Shown here piece after piece: positions 35,820 to 46,202 of a DNA stretch of 64,000 nt; position 1 is the stretch's first letter; every line of letters begins with the position of its first letter. Made by a program: the position numbers and the translations under genes. Source of the DNA: Jannaschia sp. M317. Lineage in GTDB: Bacteria > Pseudomonadota > Alphaproteobacteria > Rhodobacterales > Rhodobacteraceae. Location: contig NZ_CP081155.1 in the NCBI RefSeq assembly GCF_025141175.1, positions 344,001 through 408,000 on the forward strand, read 5' to 3'. The notes beneath the pieces are model-generated. The model was not told the origin of the DNA. It was given only the letters and a program-made list of their open reading frames with translations, and did not search any database.

Positions 35820-36407
35820 TCAGGCCAGAAAGACCATGACACCGGACGCGGCAAGTGCGGCCGCCATCACCGTTGTGAAAACCCGCCAGGCCAGCGGCGT
35901 GCGCAAAAGGTAGGCCAGCAAGGTGCCCGCAAAGGTCCAGAACAGACAGACGAACAGGTTGATCCCGCTAAAGGCAGACCCGATGCGCAGGGCCTCCAGA
36001 TGGGCAGGCAGGTCCGAGGCATACCCCGAGGACGCGGCCAGGGCGACGATCCAGATCTTTGGATTGACCCACTGGAACAGCACCGCCTCGACAAAGGTAA
36101 AGGGCCGATCCTTGCCTTCTGCACTGGCCCCGCGCGACCGGAACAGCTTCCACGCCATCCACAGGATCCAGGCGACGGCGGCCACCTGCAACGCCAGCTT
36201 CAGCCCCGGCACCGCCAGGAGCAGCGCGCCAACCCCCACCGCCGTCAACGCCGAGGTAACGCCCACACCAAACGCCACGCCCAGCACATGCGGCAGCGTG
36301 GGCCGAAACCCGAACCGCGCGCCCGAGGCGGTCAACAGGATGACATTCGGCCCCGGCGTGAACAGCCCGGCAAAGACGAACAGATAGAGGGGATCAAAAC
36401 CGTCCAT
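35820..36407 (-). CDS. LysE family exporter
   Basis: A 195-residue inner-membrane protein with about five to six helices. The N-terminal GLFTPGPNVILLTASGARFGFR is the LysE/RhtB-family signature, and QWVNPKIWIVALAA is the second conserved block. The family exports amino acids or related metabolites. It starts two bases after the nucleotidyltransferase gene and ends near, but convergent-free from, the ABC exporter start. Substrate unknown. Confidence 0.9.
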   Translation of the reverse strand: MDGFDPLYLFVFAGLFTPGPNVILLTASGARFGFRPTLPHVLGVAFGVGVTSALTAVGVGALLLAVPGLKLALQVAAVAWILWMAWKLFRSRGASAEGKDRPFTFVEAVLFQWVNPKIWIVALAASSGYASDLPAHLEALRIGSAFSGINLFVCLFWTFAGTLLAYLLRTPLAWRVFTTVMAAALAASGVMVFLA

Positions 36408-36409
36408 GG

Positions 36410-37549
36410 TCACCGCAACGCGATCCGGCGCAGGGCCGTCCGGTCCAATGTGCCACCGCTGTCGTGCCAGGCCGCGCGGGCCGCCTGCAGGGCCGCGCCC
36501 AATGCGGGGCCCGAAAGCTCCGGCATCAGGTCGGCTGCTGCCAGCGGGAACTCTACCGCCGCGCCCTCCGCCGCCAAGTCCAGGTCGGTGGGGTCGACCG
36601 CCTGCCCCATCAGGGCCGCGCGCAGGATCACCGCATCGCAGGCCCGCGCGCCCAACCTGTCGCCCAGCGCAAAGGCAGAGGCCCCGTCCCGCGCGCCGCC
36701 ACCCACATCGGCCAGCGCGCGCAGCTCTGCCCGAGACAGGCGCAACCGCCCGACATCGCCACCCAGCGCCGCAAGCCGGGTGACCCAATCCGCCCGCTGC
36801 TCCAGATGGATCAGGACAGGCAGGGCGGTGACCTCTGCCCCCGGCAGGATCCGGGCCAGGATGCCGGCCTGCGCCATCGCCGCCACGGACGGGCCCGGAT
36901 CGGGCGCGGCCAGCAGCTTTCGCAATTCCTGTCCGATCCGTTCCGCGCTGATCCGGTCCAGCCCCTCGGCCCCGGCGGCACAGGCGGCCAGCCCCTCGCC
37001 GTCCAGGCCCAGCGCGGGGTCGCCGTACCAGGCGGTAAAGCGGAAAAATCGCAGGATGCGCAGGTAATCCTCGGCGATCCGCGCCTCCGCTTCGCCTATG
37101 AACCGCACATGCCGGGCCCGCAGGTCCGCCAGCCCGCCCAGCGGATCGACCAGCCCGCCGCGCGCATCCGCATAAAGCGCGTTCATCGTGAAATCGCGCC
37201 GCGCCGCGTCCTCGGCCACCTCGGTCGAGAAGGCCACGGTCGCGTGGCGCCCATCGGTGTCGATGTCCCTGCGGAAGGTGGTGACCTCATGCGGGACATG
37301 GTCGGAAATCACCGTGATCGTGCCGTGGTCGATGCCGGTCGGGATCGGTTTCAGACCGGCGGCATGCGCCAGGTCCATCACCGTTTCGGGCAGGGCATCT
37401 GTCGCGATGTCGATGTCCGCCACCGCCGCCCCGAGCAAGGCGTTGCGCACGCACCCCCCCACCGCCAGCGCCCGGTGCCCGGCCCGGTCCAGCATCGCAA
37501 AGACCGCTTGCGTGGCCGGTGCCGTCAGCCAGTCACCCTCTACCTTCAC
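36410..37549 (-). CDS. CCA tRNA nucleotidyltransferase
   Basis: A 379-residue class II nucleotidyltransferase. The head domain has VGGCVRNALLG and VADIDIATDALPETV with the catalytic Asp-x-Asp, then GTITVISDHVPHEVTTFRRD, ARRDFTMNALYAD and AEDYLRILRFFRFTAWYG. The enzyme adds or repairs the CCA end of tRNAs. GTG 37549 is used: GGAGG lies seven bases before it, and the family N-terminus (GDWLTAPATQAVFAML) follows directly. It overlaps the end of the CoA pyrophosphatase gene by 17 bases. Confidence 0.93.
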   Translation of the reverse strand: MKVEGDWLTAPATQAVFAMLDRAGHRALAVGGCVRNALLGAAVADIDIATDALPETVMDLAHAAGLKPIPTGIDHGTITVISDHVPHEVTTFRRDIDTDGRHATVAFSTEVAEDAARRDFTMNALYADARGGLVDPLGGLADLRARHVRFIGEAEARIAEDYLRILRFFRFTAWYGDPALGLDGEGLAACAAGAEGLDRISAERIGQELRKLLAAPDPGPSVAAMAQAGILARILPGAEVTALPVLIHLEQRADWVTRLAALGGDVGRLRLSRAELRALADVGGGARDGASAFALGDRLGARACDAVILRAALMGQAVDPTDLDLAAEGAAVEFPLAAADLMPELSGPALGAALQAARAAWHDSGGTLDRTALRRIALR

Positions 37550-38126
37550 CCGTTGCCTCCGCCAGGCCGCGCAAGATCCGCGCGGTCGCGCCCCAGATGT
37601 AATAGGGGCCCCAGGGAACGGTGTAGAACCTCCGCCACTCTCCGCGCCAGCGCCGTTTTTCCACGGCAAAGTTGGCGGGTGTCAGGACATGCGCGGCCGG
37701 CACGGTAAAGACTTCGGCCACTTCGCCGGGTTCCGGCACCGGCGCGAAGGGCCGGATCAGCGCCAGAATCGGCGTCACGGTGAACCCGGTCACCGTTTCA
37801 TGGGCCGGCAGACGCCCGAGCAGGTGCGCGCAATCGGCGGGCAGGCCAACCTCTTCGTTTGCCTCGCGCAGGGCGGCCTGTTCCGGCGTCTCGTCGCCGT
37901 CGATCTTGCCACCCGGAAAGGCGATCTGCCCCGGATGATGGCGCAGGCGCGACGACCGCTTGGTCAGCATCAGCCGCAGCCCGTCACCGGTGTCCATGAA
38001 CGGCACCAGGACGGCGGCATCCCGCAGAATGCGCCGCCCCGGCAGAATCACGTCCGGGTTCAGATCGAAATCGGACGACGGCGGCGCCGGTCGATCCAGC
38101 GCCGCCTTCAGAACGTCAGGCGTCAT
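37533..38126 (-). CDS. CoA pyrophosphatase (NUDIX)
   Basis: A 197-residue NUDIX hydrolase. The NUDIX box GGKIDGDETPEQAALREANEEVGL is complete, and the preceding LLTKRSSRLRHHPGQIAFPG-type segment (MLTKRSSRLRHHPGQIAFPG) marks the CoA-pyrophosphatase branch (NUDT7/YeaB-like), which cleaves CoA to 4'-phosphopantetheine and 3',5'-ADP. It overlaps hsp33 by 11 bases upstream and the nucleotidyltransferase gene downstream, forming a tight leftward operon. Confidence 0.9.
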   Translation of the reverse strand: MTPDVLKAALDRPAPPSSDFDLNPDVILPGRRILRDAAVLVPFMDTGDGLRLMLTKRSSRLRHHPGQIAFPGGKIDGDETPEQAALREANEEVGLPADCAHLLGRLPAHETVTGFTVTPILALIRPFAPVPEPGEVAEVFTVPAAHVLTPANFAVEKRRWRGEWRRFYTVPWGPYYIWGATARILRGLAEATGEGRG

Positions 38127-39114
38127 CGGGTTCCTTCGTCGCCTCGAAGCCCAGCGTCTGCGGGTCGAAGGTGTAATGCGCCCCGCAGAACTGACAATCG
38201 GCGGTGACGATGCCTTCGTCCGTGGTCATGGTGCCGATGTCGCGCGCTGAATAGATCGACAGGCTCTGCCGGACCTTGTCCGCCGAACAGCTGCACCCGA
38301 ACCGCACCGGTTGGGGATCAAACACGCGCGGCGCCTCTTCGTGAAACAGCCGCAGCAACAGGTCGGTGGGCGCGACGGTGGGCCCGATCAGCTCCATCTC
38401 TTCGGTGGTATCCAGCAGGACGTTGGCGCGGGTCCAGTTTTCGCTGTCGTCCGCATCCAGGATGTCGGAGGCGGTCAGCAGACCCGCCTCTCCGCTGGCC
38501 CCATCCTTCGCAAAGGGCGAGGCTTTTGGCATGTGCTGCAACATCACGCCACCGGCGCGCCACTGCTCGCCCTGGCCCGGCAGGGTGGACCGGCCATAGG
38601 CCAGCGCGAACCGGGTCGGGATCTGTTCGGACTGCGCGAAATAGGTCTCGGCGCAGGACGACAGGCTACCGCCCGCGATGGGCGTGATACCCTGGTAGGG
38701 GGTCGTGCCTTCGCCCTGGTCGATCAGGATCGCGAAATACCCCTTGCCGATCTGGGTGAAGGGAACCGCTGCCTCCGGCTCCAACCGGTCGGCGTCGAAA
38801 CTGGCATAGGCCCGGATACGGGCCGGGGCCCCGTCCTTGGTGGGGCCATAGTAATCGGTCGCGATCAGCCGCGCAGGCCCGTCGCCCCGCACCTGAAGCG
38901 ACAGCTTCCAGCGCAGGTCGATGGTTTGCCCGATCAACGCGGTCAGCAAGGACATCTCCGCGACCAGCGCCTCGATTGCGGGCGGATAGTCGTGCTGCGC
39001 CAGAACCTGTTCGAGCACGCCATCAAGACGGGCCACGCGGCCCCGGATATCGGCAGCATCGAGTTGAAACGGCAGGACGGTATCGTCCCAGATTTGGGTC
39101 GTGGCATCGGTCAT
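38116..39114 (-). CDS. hslO: Hsp33 redox-regulated chaperone
   Basis: A 332-residue cytoplasmic holdase. The C-terminal zinc motif is present as CSC (FGCSCSADKV) and CQFC (TADCQFCGAHY), the four cysteines that lose zinc under oxidation to activate the chaperone. The N-terminal core has PFQLDAADIRGRVARLD and the GGSLSSCAETYFAQSEQ-like block. The ATG at 39114 follows a short divergent promoter region shared with a NUDIX gene and gives the expected N-terminus. First gene of the hslO-NUDIX-CCA-LysE operon. Confidence 0.95.
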   Translation of the reverse strand: MTDATTQIWDDTVLPFQLDAADIRGRVARLDGVLEQVLAQHDYPPAIEALVAEMSLLTALIGQTIDLRWKLSLQVRGDGPARLIATDYYGPTKDGAPARIRAYASFDADRLEPEAAVPFTQIGKGYFAILIDQGEGTTPYQGITPIAGGSLSSCAETYFAQSEQIPTRFALAYGRSTLPGQGEQWRAGGVMLQHMPKASPFAKDGASGEAGLLTASDILDADDSENWTRANVLLDTTEEMELIGPTVAPTDLLLRLFHEEAPRVFDPQPVRFGCSCSADKVRQSLSIYSARDIGTMTTDEGIVTADCQFCGAHYTFDPQTLGFEATKEPDDA

Positions 39115-39219
39115 GGCGGGATTTCCCAGCTTTCCGGCAGCGGCCGGTTTGGCGTATTCGTGGCCATATAGGCAAGCCTCCCCCGTCCTTAAACCCCCCG
39201 GCTGCCCGCAGGAGGTCCC

Positions 39220-39666
39220 ATGATCCCACGTCTCGGCACCCCGCCCCGTCCAGACGCGACCTATCGCCTGCGCCCTGGGGCCTATGCCGTGTTGCTGCAC
39301 CGTGGACGAGTTTTGCTGACCGAGCAGACCCTCAGCGGGCGGACGGAACTGCAACTGCCCGGCGGCGGCATTGATCCGGGCGAGGCCCCCCTGCCCGCGC
39401 TGCACCGCGAGGTTTTCGAGGAAACGGGCCACCGCTGCGCCATCCTGCGCCGCGTCGGGGCCTATCGACGGTTCACCTGGATGCCGGAATACGGGTTCCA
39501 CGCCGAGAAACTCTGCACGATCTACGCGGGCCTGGCCGGGCCCCGCCTGGGCCCACCGTCAGAGCCAGGGCATCGCGCGATTTGGCTTGCCCCGGACAAG
39601 GCAGGCGCCCGGCTGGCCAACGCCTGCGACCGGGCCTACCTGAGCCGGGCGCTGCGTCTGTTGTGA
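39220..39666 (+). CDS. NUDIX hydrolase
   Basis: A 148-residue NUDIX protein with a complete box, GGGIDPGEAPLPALHREVFEETGH, flanked by AYAVLLHRGRVLLTEQ before and MPEYGFHAEKLCTIYAGL after. Substrate class (nucleotide, sugar nucleotide or cap-like) cannot be told. GGAGG lies four bases before the ATG. Diverges from hslO. Confidence 0.88.
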   Translation: MIPRLGTPPRPDATYRLRPGAYAVLLHRGRVLLTEQTLSGRTELQLPGGGIDPGEAPLPALHREVFEETGHRCAILRRVGAYRRFTWMPEYGFHAEKLCTIYAGLAGPRLGPPSEPGHRAIWLAPDKAGARLANACDRAYLSRALRLL

Positions 39667-39789
39667 TCGTCTGCGCCATGCTGTGCGGACCGACGCCCCC
39701 GTCGAATGTCCCAACGCGGGGCAGGATCGTGCAGTCAGGGGCATCGGGTGTGCACCACCCCGTGACTCCGATCGTGTCCGCCGCCGCCC

Positions 39790-41073
39790 CTATTCCGCTG
39801 CGACGGCCAGGGTGGGGGGCGGCTCAAACCGCATGATCACCATTGAGATATCGTCGTCGAATCCCTGGATGCCCGCGTGCCGAACCAATCCGGCCTCGAT
39901 ATGGGCAATCGCCGCCTCCGGTTCTGCGCTGGCGCTGGCGACCAGGTCCATCAGCCCCTCCTCCTCCAGCATGTCGCCCCAGGTGTCGACGCATTCGGTC
40001 AGCCCGTCGGAATAGGCAATCAGGACATCCCCGGAATTCAGCTGCCCGGTAGAGACCTCGAACGTGGCGCCGGGGATCAATCCGACGGGCGGCCCGCCGT
40101 CCCCCAGGGTTTCGACGCGCCCGTCGACACGGCGGATCATCGGGTGTGGATGTCCGGCCTGGCAGAACCGCATCGACCCATCGATCAGGTTCACATAGGC
40201 CAGAACGGCGGTGAAATAGATGTCCGTCGACAGCTGCTGCAGCATGAAATCGTTGAGCTGCGTCATCACCTGTTCCGGCGATTTCGCACCCGAGCCGTCG
40301 GGCGGAAAGGCGATGTTGCGATGCGGCGCGCGGGTCGAGAACAGCTCCGCCAGGCGCCCCGTAAGCAGCGCCGAGGCGATGCCATGGCCCGAGACGTCGA
40401 TGGAATAGAGCGCGATTTCCTCGGGCGAGATGGCGAAATAGCCGACCAGGTCGCCGCCGATCTGGTTGCAGGTCAGCAGACGAAGCGAAATATCCGATCC
40501 GACCGCCCGATGCCGATCTGGCGGCAGGAAATCACGTTGCAACTTGCGCGCCTCGTCCAGGTCGCGATTGATTCCGTCCTGCAGCAGTTGCAGATCGCGC
40601 AGGGTCGTCTGCACCTCATGATTGCGGTGCAACAACACCTCATGCATGTGCAGGATGCGCCGCCCGGTGTGAATGCGCGCGCGCAACTCTCCCATGTCGA
40701 CCGGGCGGGTGACGAAATCGTCGGCCCCCGCCTCCAGGCCCAGGGTCTTGGCCTGCGGATCGGTGCGCGAGGTCAGCAAGATGAAATAGGCAAAATCATC
40801 GCCGCGCAGCATCCGGAAGGCGCGGCAGAATTCGGGACCGTCCATGCCGGTCATCTGCCAGTCGCTGATGACGATCCGGATGCGGTGCCCATCGGGCCCG
40901 CTGCAGATCGACAGGGCCTGTTCCCCACTGGCCGCAGTGATCACGTCCAGGCCGATGCGTGACAGAACGACGGACAGCAGCTGTCGCTGGGACGCGCTGT
41001 CGTCCACGATCAGGACACAGGGCCGGACCGTCTTGATCGACGGCGGCGGCAAGGCGGGGGCAATGGCGTCCAT
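39790..41073 (-). CDS. Response regulator with PP2C/SpoIIE-type phosphatase output domain (RbaY/RsbU-like)
   Basis: A 427-residue protein. An N-terminal receiver (VLIVDDSASQRQLL, phospho-acceptor in VISDWQMTGMDG, Lys replaced by Arg in VTRPVDMGEL) is joined by a coiled linker (residues about 135-175) to a PP2C-type serine phosphatase domain: GGDLVGYF, DVSGHGIASALL, AGHPHPM, and YSDGLTEC, with the metal-binding Asp residues kept. Such proteins dephosphorylate anti-sigma-factor antagonists in partner switches; RbaY of Rhodobacter capsulatus is a possible counterpart. GTG 41097 is an alternative start. It diverges from an Hpt gene. Confidence 0.88.
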   Translation of the reverse strand: MDAIAPALPPPSIKTVRPCVLIVDDSASQRQLLSVVLSRIGLDVITAASGEQALSICSGPDGHRIRIVISDWQMTGMDGPEFCRAFRMLRGDDFAYFILLTSRTDPQAKTLGLEAGADDFVTRPVDMGELRARIHTGRRILHMHEVLLHRNHEVQTTLRDLQLLQDGINRDLDEARKLQRDFLPPDRHRAVGSDISLRLLTCNQIGGDLVGYFAISPEEIALYSIDVSGHGIASALLTGRLAELFSTRAPHRNIAFPPDGSGAKSPEQVMTQLNDFMLQQLSTDIYFTAVLAYVNLIDGSMRFCQAGHPHPMIRRVDGRVETLGDGGPPVGLIPGATFEVSTGQLNSGDVLIAYSDGLTECVDTWGDMLEEEGLMDLVASASAEPEAAIAHIEAGLVRHAGIQGFDDDISMVIMRFEPPPTLAVAAE

Positions 41074-41205
41074 GACTCGTCCGAAACTGCGGTTCACGCC
41101 GTCTTGCTAGGGTTTGGGGTTTAACGCGAGGTGAACCCTCGAATTGTCGGCAAACGGACCGCGGGCTTTACCGTCTGTTCATAGGTCCCGCGGCACAACG
41201 ATCCC

Positions 41206-41523
41206 ATGGTGGATGATCGACGCATCGAAGAATTGAAACGCGAAATCGGGGAAGATGACCTCCGCGTTGTGATGGGCATGTTCCTGACGGAGGCGCAGCG
41301 CGCCATTGCGGGCATTTCCACCGGTCTCGATGCCGCCGCCCACGCCAAGGCCACACATTTCCTGCGCAGCGGGGCGCTCAACATCGGCCTGATTTCCATG
41401 GCGCGCGCCGCAGATGATGCCGCGACCGTTCCTGCCACCGACCGCGCCGCCTCTGCCGCCGCCCTGTCGCAGGAGTTGGAGCGTCTGACCGACATCTTCG
41501 CCCCGGTCGAACCGGGGCAATAG
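41206..41523 (+). CDS. Hpt domain protein
   Basis: A 105-residue helical protein. THFLRSGALNIGLISMARAAD fits the Hpt consensus H.LKG.A.NIG...L, with His at residue 50 placed as the phospho-acceptor and Arg-Ser in place of Lys-Gly. It would relay phosphate in a two-component phosphorelay. It diverges from the receiver-phosphatase gene by about 130 bases, and a functional link between the two is a reasonable inference. No clear Shine-Dalgarno precedes the ATG. Confidence 0.72.
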   Translation: MVDDRRIEELKREIGEDDLRVVMGMFLTEAQRAIAGISTGLDAAAHAKATHFLRSGALNIGLISMARAADDAATVPATDRAASAAALSQELERLTDIFAPVEPGQ

Positions 41524-41548
41524 CGGCCTGCACGGGGCCGGGGGCGGT

Positions 41549-42781
41549 TCAGATCACCAATTCACCCAGCAAAGGATCATCCGTCAGGTCGCGCCAGGCG
41601 AACCCCAACTCGTCCATCCGCGACTCCAGCGCCGGAATCGCTTCGGGTGTGGTGGTTTCGATCCCGATCAGCACGGTGCCGAAATTGCGCGCCGACTTCT
41701 TGAGGTATTCGAATCGCGCGATGTCGTCGTTCGGTCCCAGGATCGACAGGAAATCCCGCAACGCACCGGGCCGCTGCGGCATGCGCAAAACGAAGTATTT
41801 CTTCAACCCGGCGTAACGCATCGCCCGTTCCTTGACGTCCGGCAGGCGTTCGAAATCGAAATTGCCGCCCGTCGTGATGCAGACCACGCGCCGGCCCGCA
41901 ATTTCCGGCCCCAGATCGCGCAGGGCATCGACGGACAGGGCCCCCGCCGGTTCCAGCACAACGCCTTCGGTGTTCAACAGCTCCTGGATGGTGATGCAGA
42001 TCCGATTCTCGGGCACGCGCAGAACATGCTGCGGCGGCACCTGGCGCAAGATCTCGAAAGGTTTCGCGCCGATCCGCGCCACCGCTGCCCCGTCGACAAA
42101 ATTGTCCAGCGTCTCCAGCGTGACGGGATGCCCCGCCGCAAGTGCCGCCGTCAGGCTGGCACCGCCCAGCGGTTCGACAAACCGCATGTCGGGCACCGTG
42201 CCCCGCGCCCGCAGATAGCCCAGCATCCCCGCCGACAGACCGCCGCCCCCCACCGGCAGGACGATCAGGTCAGGCATACCCCCCATCTGCTCGGCGATTT
42301 CCACCGCGACGGAGGCCTGACCTTCGATCACATCCGCATCGTCGAACGGCGACAGGAACTGCGCCCCGCTGTCCGCGCACCAGGCCTTGGCCGCCGCCAG
42401 CGTGTCATCGAAAAAGTCACCGGTTAGCCGGATTTCCACCCGGTCACCGCCGAACAGACGGGTCTTGGCGACCTTTTGTCCGGGGGTGGTCACAGGCATG
42501 AAAATCACGCCCTCCACCCCCAGATGCCGGCACATCCAGGCGACGCCCTGGGCGTGATTGCCCGCGCTGGCGCAGGCCACGCGGCCGCCCGCCATCTTGC
42601 GCATGGCGTTGAACGCGCCCCGCAGCTTGTAGGACCGCACCGGCGTCAGATCCTCGCGCTTCAACCAGATGTCCGCGCCGAAACGATCCGACAGGTAATC
42701 GTTGCGTTGCAGGGGCGTGGCCGGAAACACGTCGCGCATGGCGGCGGTGGCCGCCTCGGCCGCGCGGGCGATATCAGTCAA
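41549..42781 (-). CDS. ilvA: Threonine ammonia-lyase (threonine dehydratase)
   Basis: A 410-residue PLP enzyme deaminating threonine to 2-oxobutanoate for isoleucine synthesis. The PLP-lysine lies in VRSYKLRGAFNAM, the phosphate loop in VGGGGLSAGM, and a C-terminal ACT-like domain (KYFVLRMPQRPGALRDFLSIL ... TTTPEAIPALESRMDELG) suggests feedback control. TTG 42781 is used; GAGGGG lies seven bases upstream and the N-terminus then aligns with the family. It overlaps the stop of the upstream membrane-protein gene by eight bases. Confidence 0.93.
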   Translation of the reverse strand: MTDIARAAEAATAAMRDVFPATPLQRNDYLSDRFGADIWLKREDLTPVRSYKLRGAFNAMRKMAGGRVACASAGNHAQGVAWMCRHLGVEGVIFMPVTTPGQKVAKTRLFGGDRVEIRLTGDFFDDTLAAAKAWCADSGAQFLSPFDDADVIEGQASVAVEIAEQMGGMPDLIVLPVGGGGLSAGMLGYLRARGTVPDMRFVEPLGGASLTAALAAGHPVTLETLDNFVDGAAVARIGAKPFEILRQVPPQHVLRVPENRICITIQELLNTEGVVLEPAGALSVDALRDLGPEIAGRRVVCITTGGNFDFERLPDVKERAMRYAGLKKYFVLRMPQRPGALRDFLSILGPNDDIARFEYLKKSARNFGTVLIGIETTTPEAIPALESRMDELGFAWRDLTDDPLLGELVI

Positions 42782-43517
42782 CGGGCCGCCCCTCGATCAG
42801 GTGCCCATAAAGAGAGGTCAGAATGCTGACCCCGACCAGCAACAGGAACCACCCCACGACCAGTCCGTAAATAGTCGAAATGACACCCACTTCGCCGTCC
42901 AGCATCGTTGGCACCTGCAACAACAGCGACAAGGCGTAGGTCAGCAACGCCAGCAAGACCATGGTGCCGGACTGGCCCTTGGTCGCCTCCCAGGCGTCCC
43001 CGATCTTCAGGCTGCGGCCCACGGCCCCGGCGGGCAGGATCATGCCGCAGCGGTAGGTGACGATCGTGGCCAGCACGAAGGACACCGGAATGGCCATCGC
43101 GGGCACGACCAGGCCCAGCGTCATCGACACGCCGATAACCACACCGAACACCATCAGGCCCAACAGGAAGGAGCGGCCGAAATAGCCCAACATCAAATCA
43201 CCGTGGAACGGCGGCACCCAGGTGGCCCCGCCCTCTTCCAGCAGGACATAGCGGTGCCAGGCGACGGCGATCCACAGAAAGGCGAACAGCTGCGCCAGGG
43301 ACGTGATCAGCAGCGCGCCGATGAAGCCGTCGGGGATATCCGGCAGGTCGCCCCCCGTCGGATCCAGCGTCGTGACCGACATCACGTCGGCGGACCCGAC
43401 GAAATACAGGCTGACCACGACCAGCACCCCATAGGGCAGCGCCGAAACCCGCAAGGCCGCGCCGATATTGTCGATGATCAGGGTCAGTGCGCGCCTGAAG
43501 ATGTTCCAGCTCAGCAT
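42774..43517 (-). CDS. Multi-spanning membrane protein of unknown function
   Basis: A 247-residue protein with about six predicted helices and a short N-terminal cytoplasmic segment (MLSWNIFRRALTLIIDN). I do not recognise a named family. GGAGG before the ATG at 43517 is strong and sets the start. It overlaps ilvA, so the two are co-transcribed. Confidence 0.78.
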   Translation of the reverse strand: MLSWNIFRRALTLIIDNIGAALRVSALPYGVLVVVSLYFVGSADVMSVTTLDPTGGDLPDIPDGFIGALLITSLAQLFAFLWIAVAWHRYVLLEEGGATWVPPFHGDLMLGYFGRSFLLGLMVFGVVIGVSMTLGLVVPAMAIPVSFVLATIVTYRCGMILPAGAVGRSLKIGDAWEATKGQSGTMVLLALLTYALSLLLQVPTMLDGEVGVISTIYGLVVGWFLLLVGVSILTSLYGHLIEGRPVD

Positions 43518-43834
43518 GAGGGCCTCCGGTTCTTCGCCGTCTCGGTTGGCCAAGCCCTAGGCCCCCCCGTCCGCAGCGTCAACGCGGGGCGGGGCACCCC
43601 CCCACCGATCATGGCCCGCCAAGACCCGCGCGGACCTCTCTTCGACCGGGCCCATGGCTTCCGGGCCAGCCCCCCCGCCCGGCCATCGCGGACCCACTCT
43701 CCCGGCTGCGACAGCCGAGGACAGGGGCCGCCTTTCACGGAACCGGGGGGCCACACCGCCCCCCCGATCCGCCGATGGCCCTTGCGATATGGGTCGAAGC
43801 GGCCTACCCGCATGCGCAAACATCGGAGACAGAC
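43518..43834. other. Gene-free divergent intergenic region
   Basis: These 317 bases separate a leftward membrane-protein gene from argG. They are GC-rich with long C-runs and hold no convincing coding frame, RNA gene or terminator. They must contain the promoters of both flanking genes, but I could not pick out reliable -35/-10 boxes. Confidence 0.6.
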
Positions 43835-45055
<1,221 letters not shown>

Positions 45056-45112
45056 CGCCAGACTGCCATCGGCACGGCGGGGGCCCCCGGCCCTCGCCGC
45101 TGCGTGCCGCCT

Positions 45113-46132
45113 ATGACCGTGCTTCGCCTGGCCGTCACCTTCGTGATCTGTGTCCTCGGCGTGCTCGTCTTCGACGCCCTTTCGCTGCCCCTCCCGTTTC
45201 TGCTCGGCCCGCTGTTCGGGTGCCTGACGGCGGCACTGCTGGGCGCGCGGCTGTCCAGCTACCCGCCGTTGACCAACACCATGCGTACGATCCTGGGCGT
45301 GGCCGTCGGCGCGTCCTTTACCCCTGCGGTGGTCAGTCAGCTGCCGTCGATGGCGCTGTCGCTGATGCTGGCCCCGGTATTTCTGCTGGCGGCGGGGGTG
45401 GCGGGCTATCCGTTCCTGCGCCGGATCTGCGGCTTTGACCGGGCGACCGCCTTTTACGCGGCCATGCCCGGCGGATTGCAGGACATGTTGTTGTTCGGCG
45501 AAGAGGCGGGCGGCGATCCCCGCGCCCTGTCGCTTTTGCATGCCACCCGCGTCCTGCTGATCGTGACGATCATCCCCGCCCTGCTCGTGCTGGTCTGGGA
45601 CATCGACCTGACCGCCGCCCCCGGCGCGCCCGCCAGCAGTTTCACCCTGACCGAACTGGCCATCATGGCCGCCGCCGGGCTGATCGGCTGGTACCTGGCC
45701 CAACGTGTCGGCCTGTTCGGGGCGTCGATCCTCGGGCCGTTGATCCTGACCGCCGGCCTGACCCTTGCCGGAGTGATCGAACAACGCCCCCCGGCCGAGG
45801 CGATCCAGGCCGCGCAATTCTTTATCGGCATGGTCGTGGGCGTCAAATATTCGGGCATCACGATGGCCGAGGTGCGCCGCTTTCTGGTGGCCGGTCTGGG
45901 CCATGGCCTGGTCCTGACGGTCATCGCCGCGATCTTTGCCGAAGCCGTGGTGCTGTTGGGCCTGGCCCCGCAACTGGATGCGATCCTTGCATTTTCCCCA
46001 GGCGGGCAGGCGGAAATGGCGGTGATGGCAATCGTGGCCGGCGCCGATGTGACCTATGTGATCATGCACCACGTGACGCGGATCGTGATCGTGATCACCT
46101 GCGCCCCGCTGATCTTTCGCTGGCTGCGCTGA
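45113..46132 (+). CDS. AbrB family membrane protein (putative transporter)
   Basis: A 339-residue inner-membrane protein with a repeated half (each about five helices). LPLPFLLGPLFGCLTAALLG and GWYLAQRVGLFGASILGPLILTA are the duplicated AbrB-family blocks. The name derives from E. coli AbrB, a putative regulator of aidB; the family is thought to be permease-like and its substrate is unknown. ATG 45113 is used; GTG nine bases upstream is an alternative. Probably transcribed with argG, 57 bases upstream. Confidence 0.87.
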   Translation: MTVLRLAVTFVICVLGVLVFDALSLPLPFLLGPLFGCLTAALLGARLSSYPPLTNTMRTILGVAVGASFTPAVVSQLPSMALSLMLAPVFLLAAGVAGYPFLRRICGFDRATAFYAAMPGGLQDMLLFGEEAGGDPRALSLLHATRVLLIVTIIPALLVLVWDIDLTAAPGAPASSFTLTELAIMAAAGLIGWYLAQRVGLFGASILGPLILTAGLTLAGVIEQRPPAEAIQAAQFFIGMVVGVKYSGITMAEVRRFLVAGLGHGLVLTVIAAIFAEAVVLLGLAPQLDAILAFSPGGQAEMAVMAIVAGADVTYVIMHHVTRIVIVITCAPLIFRWLR

Positions 46133-46202
46133 CGCAGTTGTCATGGGACTTTGCGTCCCGTGCCCCCTATCTGATGTCACGACACAGCCACCGGAGGTCC
46201 CC

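Noticed and set aside
33978..37067. A 1029-residue plus-strand open frame opposite the ABC exporter pair and LysE/CCA genes
   Set aside because: It is antisense to well-conserved exporter, LysE and nucleotidyltransferase genes, is very rich in Arg, His, Gln and Pro, and shows no domain. This is a GC-rich mirror frame.
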